Below, piece by piece: positions 51,581 through 59,890 of a stretch of 64,000 bases of DNA. The notes beneath the pieces were generated by a model, which ran no database searches, was not told the DNA's origin, and worked only from the letters and a program-made list of their open reading frames with translations. Numbering within the stretch: the stretch's first letter is position 1; each line of letters starts with the position of its first letter. A program made the position numbers and the translations under genes. Source of the stretch: a bacterium SCSIO 12696 (GTDB lineage: Bacteria; Pseudomonadota; Gammaproteobacteria; Pseudomonadales; Porticoccaceae); NCBI GenBank assembly GCA_024397955.1, contig CP073744.1, positions 2,305,001 through 2,369,000 on the forward strand, read 5' to 3'.

Positions 51581-52876
51581 GTGGCTGAAGCACGACTAAA
51601 AGTCTTACTAATTGTGGAGCAGTGTAACCCTGATTGGTTTTCAGCTCCACTCGTTGGCTATCGGCTTTATGAGTCGATTAGGCAGCATGTTGATGTAACC
51701 TTAGTGACCCATGAAAGGAATCGAGAAGCGCTTGAGAAAGCATGTCCAGATGCGAATGTTTTTTTTATTAAGGAAAGTCGACTAATTAGTGCTTACGAAC
51801 GAATTGTTAAGCGTATTAGTACAATAAGGGATCGAATTATATGGCCGATTTACAACTCCTTTGGTTATTTTATATACGGTGATTTCGACAATAAAGTGTA
51901 TCGCACCTTTAAGCGTGATATCGAAAAAGGCAAGTATGACGTTGTTCATTCATTAACTCCAGTGATGCCTCGCTACCCAGTGAAAATAGCGAAAGTGTGC
52001 GATGAAACACCATTTGTTATTGGCCCAGTAAATGGCGGTGTTCCCTTCCCTAAAGGATTCAAAAAAGTAGCGAGTCAAGAATTTGCCTATTTTAATTTTA
52101 TTCGTATTTTTGGCCGATTTCTGATTCCCGGATATAAGAGAACCTATAAAAAAGCTCGTTATGTGCTTTCCGGGTCTAGTTATACCAAAGGATTGGTTGA
52201 GAGGACCTTCGATTTAAACCCAAAGAAAGTGGGGCTATTTTTTGAAAATGGTGTAACGGAAGAGTTCTTGTCGCAAGGGAGGAAGAATTTATCTGAGAGA
52301 AGCTTTAACCCCGAAAGGGTTACCTTAATATTTGTTGGCCGCCTAGTGCCATATAAAGGTGCAGATATGCTGCTAGAAGCAGTCGGTCAGTTAGATTCAG
52401 CAGTTAAAGAAAAGATTAACTTACTGATTGTAGGTGATGGGCCAGAGATGCCGAAACTGCGTGAAATGGTTAAGGAGCTAGGTCTTGAAGAATTTGTTGA
52501 GCTGTGTGGTTGGGTATCACAAAGCCAGACGCTGGATTACTACCGAAGGTCGGATATTTTTTGTTTCCCCTCTGTTCGAGAATTTGGCGGCGCAGTTGTG
52601 TTAGAGGCAATGGCGAATGCTCTTCCTTGCATTGTTGTAAATAACGGGGGTATCGGAGAGTTTGTTAACGAAAAAGTAGGCTTTAAGGTAGAGCCTAAGT
52701 CGAGGGAGTATGTGATTAGTGAAACAGCAGCTTCTATAGAGGTATTAGTTAGAGACGCTGAAATGAGGCTGTCGATGTCTCGTGAGGCGATGCGTTATGC
52801 TGAAGATCAGTCATGGAATAAAAAGTCTAGGTTTGTAGCTGATGTGTATAAGTCGGTTGTAACGGAAACGGTATGA
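51581..52876 (+). CDS. GT4-family glycosyltransferase (paralogue of the one at 58593)
   Basis: 431 residues, GT-B fold. KVLLIVEQCNPDWFSAPLVG at the N-terminus, HSLTPVMPRYPVKIAK, PFVIGPVNGGVPFP, donor domain LIFVGRLVPYKGADMLLEAV and VREFGGAVVLEAMANALPCIVV. Shares the unusual CNPxWxSxP start, the VTLVTHxRN segment and the IGPxxGGxPxP segment with the GT4 at 58593, so the two are paralogues with probably related donors or acceptors. GTG start with AAGG 7 nt upstream. Confidence 0.9.
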   Translation: MAEARLKVLLIVEQCNPDWFSAPLVGYRLYESIRQHVDVTLVTHERNREALEKACPDANVFFIKESRLISAYERIVKRISTIRDRIIWPIYNSFGYFIYGDFDNKVYRTFKRDIEKGKYDVVHSLTPVMPRYPVKIAKVCDETPFVIGPVNGGVPFPKGFKKVASQEFAYFNFIRIFGRFLIPGYKRTYKKARYVLSGSSYTKGLVERTFDLNPKKVGLFFENGVTEEFLSQGRKNLSERSFNPERVTLIFVGRLVPYKGADMLLEAVGQLDSAVKEKINLLIVGDGPEMPKLREMVKELGLEEFVELCGWVSQSQTLDYYRRSDIFCFPSVREFGGAVVLEAMANALPCIVVNNGGIGEFVNEKVGFKVEPKSREYVISETAASIEVLVRDAEMRLSMSREAMRYAEDQSWNKKSRFVADVYKSVVTETV

Positions 52877-52884
52877 GTCTCTAA

Positions 52885-54390
52885 ATGTTGGTGTATATAA
52901 AAGCTTTTGTTGTTCTTTCCGGGTTTTTTGTTATTGCATCAACTCTTAATCGATTCTTTCATGGAAAAGATCTGGATGAGTTGGGATTCTTTGGTGTCAA
53001 CACTAAAAAGATAATAATTGTTTGGCTGTCAATTACGGCTTGTGTCTTTGTTTTGCAAAGTATTTGGTTGTTATACATTGGTGTAATTGTTGCTTCGCTT
53101 TCCTTAAGAAAAAACCCAGATAATGATGTTTTGTGGTTTGTATTCTTCCTGCTAATCATGCCACTTTATGAGGCTCATATACCAGGTTTTGCCGGAATTG
53201 AGTATCTACTAGGGGTTAGTTATCTATCGATAGTCTCTCTTTGTTTCTTATTTCCGAAGTTCTTGGAGTTCAAGAACGATAAGTCAAAAACCCCATTCGG
53301 CCAGCTATTTCAAGATAAATGCATCGTTATATTATATCTCTTGGTTATTTTTCAAGGGTTTAGAGATAATGCCAGTGTCACAGGTTCTGTGAAGCTGGCG
53401 CTTGTCGCATTTTTTGAAGTTATTGTTCCGTACGCTGTTATCAGTAGATTGTCTATTGATAAAAAAATTCTGGACTCTGTATTCGTTGTGATCCTTTTAA
53501 CAGGGTTGTTTGGGGCTCTAGTAAATGTCTTTGAGTTTCTAAGAGGATGGCAGCTGTATCGAGGAACAAGCTTTATTGTTGGATCTTCATCAATTACAGA
53601 GTCAACTTTCATGTACCGGGGAGGGTATTTAAGAGCATCTTCCTTGTTTGTTCATTCCATTGTTAATGGCTATTTTATGGTGGTTTCACTGGGTGCTTGG
53701 TACTTTTGTGCCAAACGATTCTCGCCCAGTTTCTTATTCAAATACGGAACGCTCTTTTTACTATTAGCAGGCTTGTACTGTACCTCTTCTCGAGGTCCCT
53801 GGGTTGGGGCGGCATTGTTCTTTGTTGTAGTCACTGTATTTCTTGGTAAGAATAGGTTCAGAAACTTAGCTTATTTAGGTGTGTTTGGTCTGGTTTCTGT
53901 ATTTGGCCTGATTCTTTTGGGACAGAAAGAGCGTTTTTTAGAGTTGCTCCCGTTTATTGGTAAGGAAGGTGTGGATTCATATCGATCCAAGCTTATTGAG
54001 AATGGGTTAGAGGTCTTTTACAGGAATCCACTTCTGGGGCAATCAAGTGGGAAATACTTAAATGAACCCGAAATGTTGGCGCTGATTCAGGGGGAAGGCA
54101 TTATCGATATTGTCAACAATTACATAGCTCTTCTTTTGGATTATGGGCTTTTCGGGTTCCTTCCCTACGTGCTTTTGTTTTTATCTTTGATGATCGCAGT
54201 TAACCGTGTGAGAAAAAATTCTGATGATAGAACTTTTTTGGTTTCTTCAGTGCTCATAGGGTTGTCAATTTCCCACCTTTTTATTATGGGAACGGTTAAG
54301 GATCTTGGGCATATCAAACCATTGTCTTACATGATACTTGCGATGATGGTTGGTGTTGGGGTGCTTCCAAAATTAAGAGGTGCAAAGTGA
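52885..54390 (+). CDS. Wzy/O-antigen-ligase-like membrane protein
   Basis: 501 residues, about 11-12 hydrophobic spans throughout, with a longer periplasmic loop (about 340-400) and the polymerase/ligase-family signature CTSSRGPWVGAALF near residue 300. Predicted inner-membrane polymerase of lipid-linked repeat units or ligase of the Wzy_C superfamily; with Wza-like and Wzz-like genes in the same locus, polymerase is the more likely role. It overlaps the downstream hydrolase gene by 4 bp (GTGA). Confidence 0.82.
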   Translation: MLVYIKAFVVLSGFFVIASTLNRFFHGKDLDELGFFGVNTKKIIIVWLSITACVFVLQSIWLLYIGVIVASLSLRKNPDNDVLWFVFFLLIMPLYEAHIPGFAGIEYLLGVSYLSIVSLCFLFPKFLEFKNDKSKTPFGQLFQDKCIVILYLLVIFQGFRDNASVTGSVKLALVAFFEVIVPYAVISRLSIDKKILDSVFVVILLTGLFGALVNVFEFLRGWQLYRGTSFIVGSSSITESTFMYRGGYLRASSLFVHSIVNGYFMVVSLGAWYFCAKRFSPSFLFKYGTLFLLLAGLYCTSSRGPWVGAALFFVVVTVFLGKNRFRNLAYLGVFGLVSVFGLILLGQKERFLELLPFIGKEGVDSYRSKLIENGLEVFYRNPLLGQSSGKYLNEPEMLALIQGEGIIDIVNNYIALLLDYGLFGFLPYVLLFLSLMIAVNRVRKNSDDRTFLVSSVLIGLSISHLFIMGTVKDLGHIKPLSYMILAMMVGVGVLPKLRGAK

Positions 54391-56024
54391 AATCTGCTGC
54401 TGAGAGATTGTTTAGGGCCCTATTGTTGCTTGTTTCTGCAATGGGGCTTTTTGCTATGCAGTCTGCAGCAAACCCCTCGCTCAAAGATCAGAGTTCGATA
54501 GGGATGGGGTTGAGCGGGATTGCAGATTGGTCAACACAGTTTCCTTTTCTGAATATCATGCGATCCTCTAGAGAGTGGTATGACTGGGATAGGAATAGCC
54601 CTGAAGGGATTGTTGTAGACGAGTATGGTGAGTTGGTTAGTGTAGAAGCAGGGGTTCGGCCGGCTGTTGTTTTTTTAACAAATATAGAAGAGCACCCAAT
54701 TGTTTATGACAGATACATTGTTCGCTGGAAAGGTGCTGGAGGTATAGAGTATGACTGGTGTGCAAAGAAAGTAGGGGAGTCGAATGGTGGAGATGTTATT
54801 GAAACTAGAGAAGATAGCTGCCTGATTCGTGTTTCAAGCTTTGATCCTTCAGACCCGATTAGAGAGATAGAGGTTGTTCCAGCAAAATTTATAGAAAACT
54901 ATGACAGAGGCGAGGTTTTCAACCCTGATTTTCTGGCAAATATTGGAAGATTTCGCGCATTGCGTTTTATGGACTGGATGATCACGAATGGCTCTACTCA
55001 GAACCTGTGGTCCGACAGGCCGACACCTAAACACAGGAGTTTTGCGCAAAAAGGTGTTCCGATTGAATATATGGTGCGATTAGCTAACGAACTTGGTTCA
55101 GATCCATGGTTCAACATGCCGCATTTGGCTACTGACCAGTACATCAAAAATTTTGCCAAAGTTGTTCAAAATAGCCTAGATAAAAACCTGACGGCTTATG
55201 TCGAATACTCAAATGAGGTTTGGAATTGGTTATTTCCCCAGTCTCAATACGCATTAAAGGCATCTAGGGAGCTTTGGGATAAAGAAGGTGATGCCTACAT
55301 GCAGTGGCATGGTATGAAAACAGCAAACATATGCAAGATCTGGAAAAACGAAGTATTTCTAGAGGAAAAGCATCGAGTCAATTGTGTCTTAGGTGCACAT
55401 GCTACATGGCCTGGTCTTGAAACATCATCTTTGGATTGCCCTTTGTGGAAGGAGAATAAAGGCTCTTGCCAAGATCATGGTATAGATTCTGTCGCGATAG
55501 CCGCATATTTCACGGGTTGTATCAATACTTATGAGAATGACTTGGGTCAACGCAAAGTAGAGGAGTGGCTCAATGAAAGCGATGGCGGCTTGCAAAAGGC
55601 ATTTGAACAAGCGTTTGATAGCCGTCATTTTCCCTGTGAGTTCAGTGCTGCAGAGATGGAGAAAGTATATGCCTACCATGTTGGTGTTGCCAGGAGTCGT
55701 GGGTTGCAAGTACTAGCTTATGAGGGGGGGCAACACATCACTGGTAATTTTGAAGAAACACAGACAGATCAGCGCTTTATTGCACTCCATATCGGTTTAA
55801 ATAGAGATGAACGGATGCGTCGTCTTTATGAGAGAAATTTTAAGAGTTGGAGAGATGCTGGTGGAGGGCTGTTTTTCCATTTTGTTGATGTTTCGGTGCC
55901 AGGCCAATATGGCAGTTGGGGAGCTTTAGAATACGTTACTCAGCCTACATCACCTAAGTGGCAGGCCCTACTGAATATGAACGCTCAGCCTTGCTGGTGG
56001 GATCACTGCGTAGAGAATAAATAG
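54387..56024 (+). CDS. Secreted clan GH-A-like glycoside hydrolase
   Basis: 545 residues with a signal peptide (LLLLVSAMGLFAMQSAANP). The central part looks like a (beta/alpha)8 hydrolase: YVEYSNEVWNW has the Asn-Glu pair typical of a clan GH-A acid/base (Glu277), and VLAYEGGQH provides a strand-7-type nucleophile (Glu446). Several cysteines suggest disulfides in the periplasm or outside the cell. Coupling to the Wzy-like gene suggests it trims or releases the exported polymer. Related proteins are sometimes annotated as cellulose-binding; no separate binding module is evident here. Start GTG 54387. Confidence 0.72.
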   Translation: MKSAAERLFRALLLLVSAMGLFAMQSAANPSLKDQSSIGMGLSGIADWSTQFPFLNIMRSSREWYDWDRNSPEGIVVDEYGELVSVEAGVRPAVVFLTNIEEHPIVYDRYIVRWKGAGGIEYDWCAKKVGESNGGDVIETREDSCLIRVSSFDPSDPIREIEVVPAKFIENYDRGEVFNPDFLANIGRFRALRFMDWMITNGSTQNLWSDRPTPKHRSFAQKGVPIEYMVRLANELGSDPWFNMPHLATDQYIKNFAKVVQNSLDKNLTAYVEYSNEVWNWLFPQSQYALKASRELWDKEGDAYMQWHGMKTANICKIWKNEVFLEEKHRVNCVLGAHATWPGLETSSLDCPLWKENKGSCQDHGIDSVAIAAYFTGCINTYENDLGQRKVEEWLNESDGGLQKAFEQAFDSRHFPCEFSAAEMEKVYAYHVGVARSRGLQVLAYEGGQHITGNFEETQTDQRFIALHIGLNRDERMRRLYERNFKSWRDAGGGLFFHFVDVSVPGQYGSWGALEYVTQPTSPKWQALLNMNAQPCWWDHCVENK

Positions 56025-56062
56025 TAGGGTAATGAGTGATAGAAGTGGTCTGGGAATAAATA

Positions 56063-57163
56063 ATGAGAATTGAAGAGTTAACTTTTTTTAGATTTCTGGC
56101 AGCTTCTATCGTAGTTATCTTTCATTTTGGGAAAGACTTGGAGGGTATCCCTGGTTTTTTAAGATCAGGCCCAGAGATGGTGACCTTTTTCTTCGTGCTT
56201 TCTGGTTTTGTTATGGGGATATCTTATTTCAATAAGCCGGTGGTTGCTACGAAGTATTTGTGGGCTCGGTTTTCTCGTATTACACCAGTATATTTCTTAG
56301 CCCTTGGGCTTGTTTTGGCATCAATGGTGCTATCTCATCAAAGCATTAACCCTATCGCACTATTGCTTAACGTCACTTTTCTACAGTCTTGGGTTTCGCC
56401 TTTTCCTCTTTCATTGAATGGGCCTGGTTGGTCTTTGTCGGTTGAGGCGTTTTTCTATTGTGCCTTTCCCTTAATTTTAATTTGCATTAAACAGTTATCT
56501 CTCACTTCAAAGGCGGTTCTTGGGATTGGATTGGGTTTTTGGGTGGCTGTGCATTTGGCGACAACCTATGTTTTATCGAGTGACGGGTATGAAGGCTACC
56601 CATCCTTTTCTCATGACATGATTTACTATTTTCCGCCCACTCACTTGTGTAGCTTTATCTTGGGAATTGCTGGTGCTATTTGGATTTATGAACAGAAAAG
56701 TACGGTCAATAAAAGTTCATGGTTAACAATAGCTGTTGTAGTGGTGTGTTTTTCTATTGTTGTCATATTGAATAATAAGCGACCTATAGAGGAATATTTT
56801 GGCCTAAGCTTGGCTTTTGGATCGAGTCTTCTGTCACCACTATTTTTGCTCTTTATTGTTTTAATCGCTTGGTGTGATTTAAGGCTAATTGCTCTTTTTA
56901 GAAGCTACCCTTTGGTGCTTCTGGGGGAGGCCAGTTATGCGTTTTATATTTTACAAAAGCCAGTGCATATACTGTACGAAAAATACATGCCGAGAGAGAT
57001 TTTGACGAATGAATGGATAAGCTTTAGCGTCTTCTTTTTATTGTTAACAGGAGTATCCATTTGTGTATTTTACTTTTTTGAAAAACCAATGAATAATTTT
57101 TTACGACATAGGGTTCCCGCCTGGTTTTCAAAGCAGAAAAGTGTGGTTACTGAAGCACCTTAA
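56063..57163 (+). CDS. Acyltransferase-3 family membrane protein
   Basis: 366 residues with about ten transmembrane spans. Typical N-terminal signature EELTFFRFLAASIVVIFHFGKDL with the conserved His, then FFFVLSGFVMG, GPGWSLSVEAFFY. These proteins O-acylate (often acetylate) sugars of surface polysaccharides or glycolipids at the inner membrane. It lies 38 bp after the hydrolase gene, apparently the last gene before a 277-bp gap. Confidence 0.88.
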   Translation: MRIEELTFFRFLAASIVVIFHFGKDLEGIPGFLRSGPEMVTFFFVLSGFVMGISYFNKPVVATKYLWARFSRITPVYFLALGLVLASMVLSHQSINPIALLLNVTFLQSWVSPFPLSLNGPGWSLSVEAFFYCAFPLILICIKQLSLTSKAVLGIGLGFWVAVHLATTYVLSSDGYEGYPSFSHDMIYYFPPTHLCSFILGIAGAIWIYEQKSTVNKSSWLTIAVVVVCFSIVVILNNKRPIEEYFGLSLAFGSSLLSPLFLLFIVLIAWCDLRLIALFRSYPLVLLGEASYAFYILQKPVHILYEKYMPREILTNEWISFSVFFLLLTGVSICVFYFFEKPMNNFLRHRVPAWFSKQKSVVTEAP

Positions 57164-57440
57164 ACCGCGTAGTTGTCTATGTCCTGATAGCCTTAAAGTG
57201 GGCTATACTTCTAGCCGCATTTTTCAGTGCTGAAGTGGTGTTGCCTCACGCTTATGGTCTGGGAAATAGTTAAAATAAGAGAGCAGCCAAGATCACATGG
57301 TGCTTCATGGTGTCCAGATAAGCATATAGCTGCTATTTATCATTAAGTTCTTATCCAATCTTCCGGGTGATAACGGCGGGAGATTCAGTGTGGTTTATCT
57401 TTAAATCACACTAGTTAGCTTTTATGGGGAATAATTAGAT
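57164..57440. other. Intergenic region with small inverted repeats
   Basis: A 277-bp gap without a gene. ATAGCC/GGCTAT (about 57188-57206) forms a small stem, and GTGTGGTTTA-TCTT-TAAATCACAC (about 57389-57412, one mismatch) a longer one, preceded by GGCGGGAG (57375-57382), which is one base from the ops core GGCGGTAG. It probably holds the promoter for the following gene set; none can be assigned firmly. Confidence 0.45.
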
Positions 57441-58553
57441 ATGGCTGACAAGGGTGTTGGTGTTGTACGCGCGCCGGTATGTAATAAAAAACCTGCTTTA
57501 AAAACAATGAGTAATGATGGGTTGGCTGGTAAGGATCTACGTTATGTAGAGAGTAAGCGTGTTGATATAGAAGCAGTCAAAGGTTATCTAGAGATTAGCT
57601 GCGAGCATAACCACTGGTCTAACTTTGGCCCGGTCTCCCTGCTGTTGGAAGAATACATCGCTGAGTTACTCGGGCTAGAGAGTGGCTTGAAAGTTGTTAT
57701 GTGCGCTAATGCAACAGCTGCTATGCACGCTTTGGTGACCTTAGAGGAAGTTAAGCAAGGGAGTAGCCAGCGATGGGGGGTATCTTCGTTTGGTTTTTAC
57801 AGCTGCATTCAAGGGCCACTTCAGAAAGCAGCCGTTTATGATTGTGATGAGGCGGGCCTTCTTGATTTGAATATGGTGGGAGCAGATTCCGTTGACGCTC
57901 TCATCATGACTAATATGTTTGGTGCGAATAGAGATATTGAAAAATATCATAAATACGCCAATGATAATAATAAATTTTTATTGATAGATTCTGCACTGGC
58001 CTTTGGTTCACATAAGCACGTAGCGAATGAATGTATAAGCTTTCACCATACAAAGCCGTGGGGATTTGGAGAGGGTGGCTGCGCGATTGTTCTGGCCGAT
58101 GACGAAAAACTGTTTCGTTCGTTGATTAACTTCGGGTCCGGCTTGGGGTCATCCCTGAGCCGCCATGCTGGCAATGGCAAAATATCAGATGTTTCTTGCG
58201 CATATATACTAGCCAGGTTAAGGCAGATGGAAGTGCTTTCGCCACTTTACCAAGCTGAATATGAAAGGATCAAAGCTATTGGAACGGCTCTTGGTCTACA
58301 GGTTTTAGGTGGTAATGTTCAGCACCCAGGTACACCTTCGAATGTTCCCTTTATATCGCAGGCACCTTTAGGTGATATAGAGCACCCGGTATTGCCGACA
58401 GCTCGCTATTATCAACCATTGGAAAATACGCCAGTCGCCTCTTCTATATACGAGCGTATACTGAATATTCCATGCCACCCTCAAATGGCGACGCTTTCTG
58501 ACGATGCAATATATTCTTCCTTGGAAGGAATTCTAGAGAAATCAAATGGTTGA
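57441..58553 (+). CDS. DegT/DnrJ/EryC1/StrS-family PLP aminotransferase
   Basis: 370 residues of the sugar aminotransferase fold. CANATAAMHALV (the family's GTAALHLAL-like phosphate-binding turn), LLIDSALAFGSH (the Asp that contacts the pyridine nitrogen) and SFHHTKPWGFGEGGCAIV with the PLP lysine at Lys205 are in place. The C-terminal half is shorter and more divergent than in typical sugar aminotransferases, with the otherwise conserved middle part reduced. Likely aminates a keto sugar made by one of the Gfo/Idh or SDR enzymes in the locus. Confidence 0.82.
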   Translation: MADKGVGVVRAPVCNKKPALKTMSNDGLAGKDLRYVESKRVDIEAVKGYLEISCEHNHWSNFGPVSLLLEEYIAELLGLESGLKVVMCANATAAMHALVTLEEVKQGSSQRWGVSSFGFYSCIQGPLQKAAVYDCDEAGLLDLNMVGADSVDALIMTNMFGANRDIEKYHKYANDNNKFLLIDSALAFGSHKHVANECISFHHTKPWGFGEGGCAIVLADDEKLFRSLINFGSGLGSSLSRHAGNGKISDVSCAYILARLRQMEVLSPLYQAEYERIKAIGTALGLQVLGGNVQHPGTPSNVPFISQAPLGDIEHPVLPTARYYQPLENTPVASSIYERILNIPCHPQMATLSDDAIYSSLEGILEKSNG

Positions 58554-58592
58554 TGTTTGGTTTTTGATCGGTATGGAAAAGTTAATAATAAA

Positions 58593-59855
58593 ATGAAAGT
58601 TCTAATGCTCGCTGCTGAGTGCAACCCTAAATGGCACTCGTTACCAGCTTTAATATATGAATATTACTGTGCCCTCAATAAGTTAGTAGATATTACACTC
58701 GTTACACATATTCGTAATAAAGAATATTTGCAACCCTGCCTGCCTAAAAGTGCTTGTGTGACATATATAGATACAGAGGTGATTTCCAAGCCCCTTCACA
58801 AGTTATCAATGGCTCTTAGCGGTGAAGAAAATAAATCGATGACGTTGCAAGTAGCTATGGGTTATCCGGGTTATATATATTTTGAGCATCTAGTATGGAA
58901 AAAATTTGGCAAGGCCATTCGATCCGGTGAGTACAGTCTGGTTCATCGTGCAAGTCCGATGTCGCCTACGTTGCCAAGTTATATAGCAAAGCGCTTGCCG
59001 GTACCATTTGTTATTGGTCCAATCTTAGGTGGTTTGCCCTGGCCTAAAGCTTTTCGTCGAGAAATGCTGCGTGAAGGAGAGTGGATGAATTTTTTCCGAT
59101 GGCTGCATCGCTGGATGCCCTACTATCGGTCGACCTATAAAAAAGCATCAGCAGTTTTGGCGGCCTACGAGCACACTATAAGTGACTTGCCCTGTGCTGA
59201 TGCTGAAAAAATTATTGATTTTAGCGAAGGCGGAATCCACAAGTCAGACTACCCAGTGCGCCGCTTTGTCGAAAATGAAACGAAAAAGGTGCTTTTTGTG
59301 GGTCGATTGGTACCCTTCAAACAGCCAGAAGTGCTCATTCAAGCTTTCGCCGAAAGTGATCTGTTGCAGAAGCATCAACTTATTATTGTGGGGGATGGCC
59401 CAGATGCAGAGCGCCTAAAGTCGTTGGTTAAAGGCTTGAATATGGAGCACTGTATAAAGCTAACAGGTCGGATTCCCCATCAAGAAGTTGTTAGTTTGAT
59501 GTATGAGTCCGATATCTTTGCATTTCCGTCAATACGAGAGCAGGGTGGTGGTGTTCTAACTATGGCTTCGATGGCATCTATGCCGAGTGTCGTTGTTGAA
59601 TATGGTGGGCCGTCTTTTAGGGTTCCAGATTCTTGCGGCATAAGGGTTCCTATGGGAGAGCAGGAAAATTTGGTTGAAGGATTTATTAAGAGCTTGGAGT
59701 ATCTGATCTTAAATCCAGATGAGATAAAACGTAGAGGCATCAAAGCGCGTGAGTTTGCTGAAGGGCACTATCGTTGGTCTTATAAGGCGGAAAAAACAGC
59801 AGAAATATACGATTGGGTTCTGGGCAATAGGTCAGAAAAGCCATTGTGTCGGTAA
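58593..59855 (+). CDS. GT4-family glycosyltransferase (paralogue of the one at 51581)
   Basis: 420 residues from ATG 58593, which gives the expected KVLMLAAECNPKWHSLPALI start; a TTG 58557 would add 12 residues. GT-B domains with HRASPMSPTLPSYIAK, PFVIGPILGGLPWPK, VLFVGRLVPFKQPEVLIQAF and IREQGGGVLTMASMASMPSVVV. The E-x7-E region has Gln-Gly-Gly-Gly then Thr rather than Glu in the usual second position, so donor binding may differ from the paralogue. No strong SD is visible. Confidence 0.87.
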   Translation: MKVLMLAAECNPKWHSLPALIYEYYCALNKLVDITLVTHIRNKEYLQPCLPKSACVTYIDTEVISKPLHKLSMALSGEENKSMTLQVAMGYPGYIYFEHLVWKKFGKAIRSGEYSLVHRASPMSPTLPSYIAKRLPVPFVIGPILGGLPWPKAFRREMLREGEWMNFFRWLHRWMPYYRSTYKKASAVLAAYEHTISDLPCADAEKIIDFSEGGIHKSDYPVRRFVENETKKVLFVGRLVPFKQPEVLIQAFAESDLLQKHQLIIVGDGPDAERLKSLVKGLNMEHCIKLTGRIPHQEVVSLMYESDIFAFPSIREQGGGVLTMASMASMPSVVVEYGGPSFRVPDSCGIRVPMGEQENLVEGFIKSLEYLILNPDEIKRRGIKAREFAEGHYRWSYKAEKTAEIYDWVLGNRSEKPLCR

Positions 59856-59890
59856 AGTGATATCAATAAAAAGTGCAGACTTTAGCGAAT

